Part shown: piece by piece, positions 58,616 through 64,000 of the stretch
Layout of the letters: each line of letters begins with the position of its first letter
Position numbering within the stretch: the first letter of the stretch is position 1
Assembly (NCBI RefSeq): GCF_003732705.1
Contig: NZ_MOBR01000041.1
Span: 205,359-269,358, forward strand
From: Pseudomonas frederiksbergensis
GTDB lineage: Bacteria > Pseudomonadota > Gammaproteobacteria > Pseudomonadales > Pseudomonadaceae
Length of the DNA stretch: 64,000 nucleotides
Direction of reading: 5' to 3'
Made by a program: the position numbers and the translations under genes
Notes under the pieces: model-generated
What the model was told of the DNA's origin: nothing
Seen by the model: the letters and a program-made list of their open reading frames with translations, nothing else
Databases searched by the model: none

Positions 58616-59503
58616 ATGCGCCGCCTGCTCACCGGCTGTTTCGTTACCCTCCTGCTGTTGCTCAACACCCTGGTCCTGTTCGGCCCGCTGATGGTGTTTG
58701 CCTTGCTCAAACTGGTCCTGCCCGGGCGTTTTCGCGACTATGCCTCGTGGTCGGTGATGTGGATCGCCGAGACCTGGGCCGAAATCGACAAGCTGATCTT
58801 CCGGCTGTGCATCCCCACCCAATGGGACATTCGCGGCGGCGATGACCTGCGCGGCGACACCTCGTATCTGGTGATCAGCAACCACCAGTCCTGGGTCGAT
58901 ATTCCGGCGCTGATCCAGACCCTGAACCGGCGCACGCCGTTCTTCAAATTCTTCCTCAAGAAAGAACTGATCTGGGTGCCGTTCCTCGGCCTGGCCTGGT
59001 GGGCGCTGGATTACCCGTTCATGAAGCGCTACACCAAGGCGTTTCTGGCGAAGAATCCTGAATTGGCCGGGCATGATCTGGAGATCACCAAAGCGGCGTG
59101 CGAGCTGTACAAGCGTCAGCCGGTGACGGTGGTGAATTACCTGGAAGGCACGCGTTTTACCGCGGTCAAACGCGCTCAGCAGCAATCACCGTTCACCCAC
59201 TTGCTCAAGCCCAAGGCTGGCGGCGTGGCGTTTGTGCTGGCGGCCATGGGCGAACAGCTGGACGCCATCCTCGATGTGACGGTGGTGTATCCGCAGCAGA
59301 AGATTCCGGGGTTCTGGGATTTGATCAGCGGCAACGTGCCGAAGGTCATCATCGACATCCAGACCCGCGAACTGGACCCGGCGTTGTGGCAGGGGGATTA
59401 CGAAAACGATCCGCAGTTTCGCGAAACCATCCAGAACTGGGTCAACCAGCTCTGGATCGAGAAGGACCGGCGCATCGACGCGTTGCGCGTCGAGCGTTGC
59501 TGA
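58616..59503 (+). CDS. PlsC-family acyltransferase (YihG-like)
   Basis: 295 residues. N-terminal hydrophobic region (LTGCFVTLLLLLNTLVLFGP, LMVFALLKLVL), then the acyltransferase motifs NHQSWVD (H-x4-D catalytic), KFFLKKELIWVPFLGLAWW and EGTRF, with KPKAGGVAFVL. It acylates lysophosphatidate or a related lysophospholipid at the inner membrane; the YihG-type subgroup is inferred from length and motif context. Its stop is one base from the stop of the convergent next gene. Confidence 0.9.
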   Translation: MRRLLTGCFVTLLLLLNTLVLFGPLMVFALLKLVLPGRFRDYASWSVMWIAETWAEIDKLIFRLCIPTQWDIRGGDDLRGDTSYLVISNHQSWVDIPALIQTLNRRTPFFKFFLKKELIWVPFLGLAWWALDYPFMKRYTKAFLAKNPELAGHDLEITKAACELYKRQPVTVVNYLEGTRFTAVKRAQQQSPFTHLLKPKAGGVAFVLAAMGEQLDAILDVTVVYPQQKIPGFWDLISGNVPKVIIDIQTRELDPALWQGDYENDPQFRETIQNWVNQLWIEKDRRIDALRVERC

Positions 59504-59504
59504 A

Positions 59505-60065
59505 TCAGCTACCGGAACCGGCGCCCCAAATCCCGCCCAGGCTTTCCAGCAATGGACCGCCAACGCCCTGGCCGCCAAGGTACTGGAGGATCACCGGGGC
59601 AAACTGGCCGACCATCCCGCTGTCCATGCCCAGCGCACCGAATGCACTGTTCAGGTCATTGGTGTTCTTCACATTGCCCAAGGCATTTTCCAGGCCGGCC
59701 GATTTACCGGACGAACCGAGCAACCCACTCAGGGCGCCCAATTGACCGCCACCACCCGACAGCTTGTCCAGCCCCGGCACGCTTTTGGCCAGTTGCGAAT
59801 AATCGGTGTTGCTCAGTTGATTCTTCGCCAATCCCAGCATCGCCGCGGTGCCACCGACGGCTTGCTCGGGCTTTACATTCAACTGCGAAGTCAGCGCGCC
59901 GAGCAGTCCAGCGGTTTCCTGCGTCGGGGCGGCGGCAGTGGCGACGTTACCGCCCTGCATGCTCGAAGCCGCTTTGGTCACATCGTCCAGGCTGAACCCG
60001 GCGAAGACCGGGCTGGCCGCCAGGGTCATAAGCGAAGCCAGTGCAAAACCGCGTGAAATCTTCAT
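59505..60065 (-). CDS. Exported DUF2780-type protein
   Basis: 186 residues from ATG 60065 with AGAGGTTGTC upstream. Signal peptide (ALASLMTLAASPVFA-GFSL). The mature part is rich in Gly, Ala, Leu with repeats such as GGGGQLGALSGLLGSSGKSA and NTNDLNSAFGALGMDSGMVG, characteristic of the VcgC/VcgE (DUF2780) family. Function unknown; periplasmic or outer surface. The longer open frame upstream runs through the class C repeat and is not coding. Confidence 0.88.
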   Translation of the reverse strand: MKISRGFALASLMTLAASPVFAGFSLDDVTKAASSMQGGNVATAAAPTQETAGLLGALTSQLNVKPEQAVGGTAAMLGLAKNQLSNTDYSQLAKSVPGLDKLSGGGGQLGALSGLLGSSGKSAGLENALGNVKNTNDLNSAFGALGMDSGMVGQFAPVILQYLGGQGVGGPLLESLGGIWGAGSGS

Positions 60066-60437
60066 CGAGACAACCTCTTTAGGCATAAACCGCCCACCCA
60101 TGGGCGGCGAAAAACTGTGCGTTCGACTGACATCCCCGAGGATTGTTCCCACCCTACCCTGTGGGAGCGGGCTTTTGTGGCGAGGGGGCTTGTCGGAATG
60201 CCGCACCACCCCGTTGGGTCGCGAAGCGGCCCCTGCATTTTCCAGGCAGACCGCATTCAACGGACTGACGACTGCTTCGCAGCCGAACGGGGTGGTGCGG
60301 CATTCCGACAAGCCCCCTCGCCACATAAGCCTCAGTCACAAAGAGTTTCTTCGTGCTGCATCCAGTCTAGACCCCGCCGCGTATATCTAGCACGGACAGA
60401 CACTTCTGGCCGATGCTCTCCCAGAAGGGTCACCCCC
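60066..60437. other. Divergent intergenic region with class C repeat
   Basis: 372 bp between the DUF2780 gene and the ECF sigma gene. Apart from the repeat at 60177-60324 it must hold both promoters; I see no convincing -35/-10 pair by eye. Confidence 0.5.
60177..60324. repeat. Class C palindromic repeat (copy 2)
   Basis: GTGGCGAGGGGGCTTG at the left and CAAGCCCCCTCGCCAC at the right. Extended inverted arms GTCGGAATGCCGCACCACCC / GGGTGGTGCGGCATTCCGAC-like make it a near-perfect ~37-bp hairpin; copy 1 (21946-22082) lacks the left half of this extension. Confidence 0.9.
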
Positions 60438-61064
60438 GTGAATGGAACAACCGCGCGCCGTGGACTAACCTCTTCGCAGCCCACCATCGCTCCTTCGATT
60501 GCCTGGAGAACCGTTATTGCCATCGCCGACACCGATCAGCTCCGGCAGCTTCTGGCCCAGTGTTCACTGGGGGACCGCCGCGCGTTCGAGACGCTCTACC
60601 GCAGCGTCGGCCCGCGTTTGTATGGTGTTGCCCTGCGCTTCATGGGCCGCCATGACCTGGCCGAAGAAGTGTTGCAGGAAAGCTTCGTGCGGATCTGGAA
60701 TAACGCCTCGCGCTATGAATCACACCTGTCGGCGCCGCTGACCTGGATGATCAACATCACCCGCAACCAGGCCATCGATCAGTTGCGCAAGCACCGCGAC
60801 CGGCCGTTGACCGATCTGGAAGAACTGGCACTGGTGGATGAAAGTCCGTCGGCCCACGAATTACTCAATAGCCGTCGCGAAGCCAAGGCCCTGAACCGCT
60901 GCCTGGAAAGCCTCGAAGGCATGCAGCGTCAATCGATCACTGTCGCGTACTTTCAAGGGCTGTCCTGCTCTGAACTGGCCGAGCATTTGGCCGCACCGCT
61001 GGGTTCGGTCAAATCCTGGATTCGCCGCGGTATGGAGCGCCTGCGCAGGTGCCTTGAATCATGA
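60438..61064 (+). CDS. ECF sigma factor (SigK/RpoE-like) partnered with an RskA-type anti-sigma
   Basis: Region 2 (DRRAFETLYRSVGPRLYGVA, LAEEVLQESFVRIWNNASRY, LTWMINITRNQAIDQLRKHR) and region 4 (QRQSITVAYFQGLSCSELAE, PLGSVKSWIRRGMERLRR) are clear. Start uncertain: GTG 60438 has AGAAGGG upstream (208 residues), but the conserved part begins about 26 codons later where a non-standard ATT at 60516 follows TGGAGA. No canonical start lies nearer in frame. Overlaps the anti-sigma gene by 4 bases. Confidence 0.88.
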   Translation: MNGTTARRGLTSSQPTIAPSIAWRTVIAIADTDQLRQLLAQCSLGDRRAFETLYRSVGPRLYGVALRFMGRHDLAEEVLQESFVRIWNNASRYESHLSAPLTWMINITRNQAIDQLRKHRDRPLTDLEELALVDESPSAHELLNSRREAKALNRCLESLEGMQRQSITVAYFQGLSCSELAEHLAAPLGSVKSWIRRGMERLRRCLES

Positions 61065-61735
61065 ACTACCAAACCCCGCCCCTGCGCCGCGCCCTCGCCG
61101 CCGATTACGCCATCGGCTTGATGCCTGCTGCGGCGCGCCGACGTTTTGAACAATTGCTGCTGGAGGATGCGGCATTGCGCGCAGAACTGGCGCACTGGCA
61201 GGAAAGCCTGGCCAGTTTGACCGAATCCCTGCCTGAACAACCGGTGCCAGAGCATGTGTGGCAGGGGATCACCGCGCGGATCGAACCGCAGCGGCTGCAC
61301 GTGCCCGAGAAGCGTTCATTCTGGAACTGGATGCGGGTGACGGCGGCGATAGGCTCGCTGGTGGTGGTCGTGTTCCTGAGCATGCTCTACAACCGCGACG
61401 ATGCCCGCTACAGCGCCACCCTGCTCAGCGCCGACGCACAACCTGCATTGAAAGTTGAAGCCCACGCGAATTTCCTGAACGTCGAGCCGCTGACCTTGGC
61501 TGCGGTTGATCCGGGACGCAGCCTGGAGTTGTGGGCGATACCGGCGGACGGCAAACCGATTTCCCTCGGCGTGATTCCGGCGGGCGGCAAAGGCAAGGTT
61601 GAACTCAGTGATGCGCAGAAAGCGTTGATCGGCAAACCGATTGCGTTGGCGGTGAGCCTGGAGCCCAAGGGTGGCTCGCCGACCGGGCAACCGACGGGGC
61701 CGGTGTTGTATCAAGGGGCGCTGGCGGCGTTGTGA
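61061..61735 (+). CDS. RskA-type anti-sigma factor
   Basis: 224 residues. N-terminal anti-sigma domain (LAADYAIGLMPAAARRRFEQ, ELAHWQESLASLTE), one membrane helix (VTAAIGSLVVVVFLSMLY, about residue 95) and a periplasmic RskA domain (SLELWAIPADGKPISLGVIP, GKPIALAVSLEPKGG). It lacks an obvious HxxxCxxC zinc motif. It would hold the preceding sigma factor inactive at the membrane until a periplasmic signal arrives. Confidence 0.9.
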   Translation: MNYQTPPLRRALAADYAIGLMPAAARRRFEQLLLEDAALRAELAHWQESLASLTESLPEQPVPEHVWQGITARIEPQRLHVPEKRSFWNWMRVTAAIGSLVVVVFLSMLYNRDDARYSATLLSADAQPALKVEAHANFLNVEPLTLAAVDPGRSLELWAIPADGKPISLGVIPAGGKGKVELSDAQKALIGKPIALAVSLEPKGGSPTGQPTGPVLYQGALAAL

Positions 61736-61752
61736 GCAAACAGCAAGATGAT

Positions 61753-61859
61753 GATCGTTCCCACGCTCCGCGTGGGAATGCTTCCAGTGACGCTCCGCGT
61801 TACGCTTTGGGACGCGGAGCGTCCCGGGCTGCATTCCCACGCAGAGCGTGGGAACGATC
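61753..61859. repeat. Class B palindromic repeat (copy 4)
   Basis: GATCGTTCCCACGCTCCGCG variant at the left, CGCAGAGCGTGGGAACGATC at the right; two compensating substitutions between the arms compared with other copies. Confidence 0.92.
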
Positions 61860-61882
61860 GGCGACCCTGAGGTCGCCGTTTT
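61860..61882 (+). terminator. Terminator after the sigma/anti-sigma operon
   Basis: Stem GGCGACC / GGTCGCC (61860-61866 with 61871-61877), CTGA loop, followed by GTTTTG on the + strand, directly after a class B repeat. Confidence 0.6.
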
Positions 61883-61897
61883 GCATGGTGTGAAGCC

Positions 61898-63097
61898 TTA
61901 CGCCGCGCTGAACAACTTGTGCGGATCGATCACAAACTTCTTCGGTACGCCGGCATCGAACTCGCCGTAGCCACGTGGCGCGTCATCAAGGCTGATGACT
62001 TCCACGCCGACGATGTCGGCAATGTGAATGCGGTCCCACATGATCGCCTGCATCAACTGACGGTTGTACTTCATCACGGGCGTCTGGCCAGTGTGGAAGC
62101 TGTGGGATTTGGCCCAGCCCAGACCGAAGCGAATGCTCAGGCTGCCCATTTTCGCGGCAGCATCCACAGCACCCGGATCTTCAGTCACGTACAGGCCCGG
62201 AATACCGATTTTGCCGGCAACCCGTACCACGCCCATCAGCGAGTTGAGCACGGTGGCCGGTGCTTCGTGTTTCACACCGTCATGACCGTGACCGCGCGCT
62301 TCGAAGCCCACGGCGTCGACGGCACAATCCACTTCAGGCTCGCCCAGTAGCGCGGCGATTTGTTCGTGCAGCGGGGTGTCGAGGGACAGGTCGGCGATTT
62401 CGAAACCCTGGGCCTTGGCGTGGGCCAGGCGCACGGTGTTGACGTCACCGATGATCACCACCGCCGCGCCCAGCAGGCGAGCGGAAGCGGCAGCGGCCAG
62501 ACCGACAGGGCCGGCGCCCGCGATGTACACGGTGCTGCCCGGGCCAACGCCGGCAGTCACTGCGCCGTGGTAACCGGTCGGCAGGATGTCGGAGAGGCAG
62601 GTCAGGTCGCGGATTTTTTCCATCGCGCGATCGCGGTCCGGCAGTTTCAGCAGGTTGAAGTCGGCGTACGGCACCATCGCGTATTCCGCCTGGCCGCCGG
62701 TCCAGTCACCCATGTCGACATAACCGTAAGCTCCGCCGGGACGGGCCGGGTTAACGCTCAGGCAGACACCGGTGTGCATCTCTTTGCAGGAACGGCAGCG
62801 CCCGCAAGCGACGTTGAACGGGACGGACACCAGGTCGCCGATTTGCAGATTCTCGACGTCGCTGCCCTTCTCGATCACTTCACCGGTGATTTCGTGACCC
62901 AGGACCAGGCCGGTTTGAGCAGTGGTACGACCGCGCACCATGTGCTGATCAGAACCACAGATGTTGGTGGACACTACGCGCAGGATCACAGCGTGATTAA
63001 TCTTCCTGCCGCGCGGGTCCTGCATTTTGGGATAGTCGATTTTCTGTATTTCGACCTTGCCGTTGCCGAGATACACGACACCACGATTACCAGACAT
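61898..63097 (-). CDS. fdhA: Glutathione-independent formaldehyde dehydrogenase
   Basis: 399 residues, zinc-containing medium-chain dehydrogenase. Catalytic zinc site NICGSDQHMVRGRT and GHEITGEV, structural zinc cysteines CGRCRSCKEMHTGVC, nucleotide fold VYIAGAGPVGLAAAASARLL. It oxidises formaldehyde to formate with bound NAD and needs no glutathione. In pseudomonads it lies with purU and sarcosine oxidase genes, where it removes formaldehyde released from sarcosine; purU is next here. Confidence 0.96.
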   Translation of the reverse strand: MSGNRGVVYLGNGKVEIQKIDYPKMQDPRGRKINHAVILRVVSTNICGSDQHMVRGRTTAQTGLVLGHEITGEVIEKGSDVENLQIGDLVSVPFNVACGRCRSCKEMHTGVCLSVNPARPGGAYGYVDMGDWTGGQAEYAMVPYADFNLLKLPDRDRAMEKIRDLTCLSDILPTGYHGAVTAGVGPGSTVYIAGAGPVGLAAAASARLLGAAVVIIGDVNTVRLAHAKAQGFEIADLSLDTPLHEQIAALLGEPEVDCAVDAVGFEARGHGHDGVKHEAPATVLNSLMGVVRVAGKIGIPGLYVTEDPGAVDAAAKMGSLSIRFGLGWAKSHSFHTGQTPVMKYNRQLMQAIMWDRIHIADIVGVEVISLDDAPRGYGEFDAGVPKKFVIDPHKLFSAA

Positions 63098-63206
63098 GCT
63101 TTCACCTCGCTGTTGTTTTTATGTAGCGGTCGCGTCGCCATGGAGCGGCGGCGCGTTGATTGCTCGGGTTATTGCCTGTGTCTTTTGTGTTGTTTGTTAC
63201 GCCGCC

Positions 63207-63298
63207 ATCGCGAGCAAGCTCGCTCCCACAGTGGATCGGGGGTGTACACAACGTCTTCGAACCACACAAAACCCTGTGGGAGCGAGCTTGCTCGCGAT
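63207..63298. repeat. Class A REPIN, GCTCGCG variant, between purU and fdhA
   Basis: Arms ATCGCGAGCAAGCTCGCTCC at 63207 and the complement ending at 63298. Confidence 0.92.
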
Positions 63299-63304
63299 AG
63301 CGAT

Positions 63305-64000
63305 CTAAAGAACGACGGTGCGATTGGCGTTCAAAAACACTCGTCTCTCAATGTGATACCCCACGGCCCGCGCCAACGTCAGCCCTTCAATATCCCGCCC
63401 CTTGGCGATCAAATCTTCCGGGTAATGACTGTGGTCCACGACCTCCACGCCCTGGGCGATGATCGGGCCTTCGTCCAGATCGTTGTTGATGTAGTGCGCC
63501 GTGGCGCCGACCAGTTTCACGCCTTTGTTGTAGGCCTGGTGATACGGCTTGGCGCCCTTAAAACCCGGCAGCAGGGAGTGGTGAATGTTGATCGCCTTGC
63601 CGTCGAGTTTGCGGCACAGCTCCGGCGACAGAACTTGCATGTAACGGGCAAGGATCACCAGTTCGGCGCCGGACTCTTCGATCACCTGCAACACCTGGCG
63701 CTCTTGCGACGGTTTGTCGTTCGGGTCGAGGGGGAAGTGGTAGTACGGAATCTGGTGCCAGTCCGCCAACGGCTTGAGGTCCGGGTGATTGGAAACCACG
63801 GCGGCGACGTCCATCGACAACTGGCCGATGCGCTGGCGGTAGAGCAAGTCGTTGAGGCAGTGATCGGCCTTGGAGACCATGATCACCACTTTTGGCCGGT
63901 AGTTCGGTGGGGTCAGTTCGAAGATCATGCCGAAGGCTTGGCCACGTTCTTCGAGGCCGGCGCGGAAGGCTTGTTCGTCGAAGCCGTCAGGCTGGCGAAA
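63305..64000 (-). CDS. purU: Formyltetrahydrofolate deformylase, C-terminal part (start outside window)
   Basis: The frame is open to the window edge, so the N-terminal ACT domain is mostly missing; 231 residues plus stop are visible. The formyltransferase-fold catalytic region is intact: KAINIHHSLLPGFKGAKPYH with the His, and GATAHYINNDLDEGPIIAQ with the Asp. It hydrolyses 10-formyl-THF to formate and THF, matching the one-carbon role of fdhA downstream. Ends MNANRTVVL-like (NANRTVVL). Confidence 0.95.
   Translation of the reverse strand, partial: FRQPDGFDEQAFRAGLEERGQAFGMIFELTPPNYRPKVVIMVSKADHCLNDLLYRQRIGQLSMDVAAVVSNHPDLKPLADWHQIPYYHFPLDPNDKPSQERQVLQVIEESGAELVILARYMQVLSPELCRKLDGKAINIHHSLLPGFKGAKPYHQAYNKGVKLVGATAHYINNDLDEGPIIAQGVEVVDHSHYPEDLIAKGRDIEGLTLARAVGYHIERRVFLNANRTVVL

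Noticed and set aside
37990..61860. CRISPR array from the regularly structured repeats
   Set aside because: The repeats are dispersed, palindromic and single-copy per locus, without regular spacers or cas genes; they are REP-type elements.

Overview
The window reads as chromosomal DNA of a fluorescent Pseudomonas (P. fluorescens group). The basis is the family content and order (EAL protein/tRNA, davBA beside a full pqq cluster, the bioBFHCD operon, creBCD, fdhA-purU), GC-rich codon use, and dense REP/REPIN palindromes with the GTAGGAGC...GCCCGCG and GTGGGAGC...GCTCGCG cores typical of that group. Species assignment is inference; no database was consulted.

Layout. 1-2500: C-terminal part of an EAL phosphodiesterase, a CAU-anticodon tRNA, and a small decayed island (frameshifted, truncated tyrosine integrase facing the tRNA, then an AT-richer orphan gene). 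2.5-13.5 kb: an Lrp/AsnC regulator, davB-davA (lysine to 5-aminovalerate) and pqqF-A-B-C-D-E plus an S9 peptidase, all on +. 13.6-16.4 kb: a 52-residue Pmp3-type membrane peptide missing from a simple long-ORF view, and a class III aminotransferase divergent from a LysR regulator. 16.5-29 kb: three paralogous ~600-residue acyl-CoA dehydrogenases on -, separated by a membrane diguanylate cyclase and by a divergent pair encoding a large di-heme peroxidase-like protein and a cysteine-rich exported protein of unknown function. 29.2-34.3 kb: a 98-residue protein resembling only the two ends of flagellar rod/hook proteins, then bioD-C-H-F-B (transcribed B to D), with a BirA-type operator over the bioB -35 and inside the start of divergent comF.

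34.3-47.2 kb: comF, modE, a Tat-exported PhoX phosphatase, srkA, rarD, a GcvR-like ACT protein, malate synthase G with a long leader holding two dyads, a stand-alone receiver protein, and a cNMP/CBS/nucleotidyltransferase protein coupled to a DEDDh exonuclease. 47.4-53.0 kb: an iron-starvation module (ECF sigma, FecR-like anti-sigma, TonB siderophore receptor, PepSY membrane protein, 59-residue membrane peptide) with the gene order I know from foxIRAB. 53.2-58.3 kb: a GST, creD-creC-creB, and a retropepsin-like protein. 58.6-64 kb: a PlsC-family acyltransferase, a DUF2780-type secreted protein, a second ECF sigma/anti-sigma pair, glutathione-independent formaldehyde dehydrogenase and the C-terminal part of PurU.

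Most of the window is ordinary core genome. The points most worth a second look are the comF/bioB operator overlap, the miniature rod/hook-like protein, the peroxidase/cysteine-rich-protein pair with its 1-kb AT-rich divergent region and orphan terminator, the DnaA-box pair, the dyads upstream of glcB, and four distinct palindromic repeat classes. I found no CRISPR array, intact prophage, intact insertion sequence, rRNA operon or clearly recognisable new defence system.
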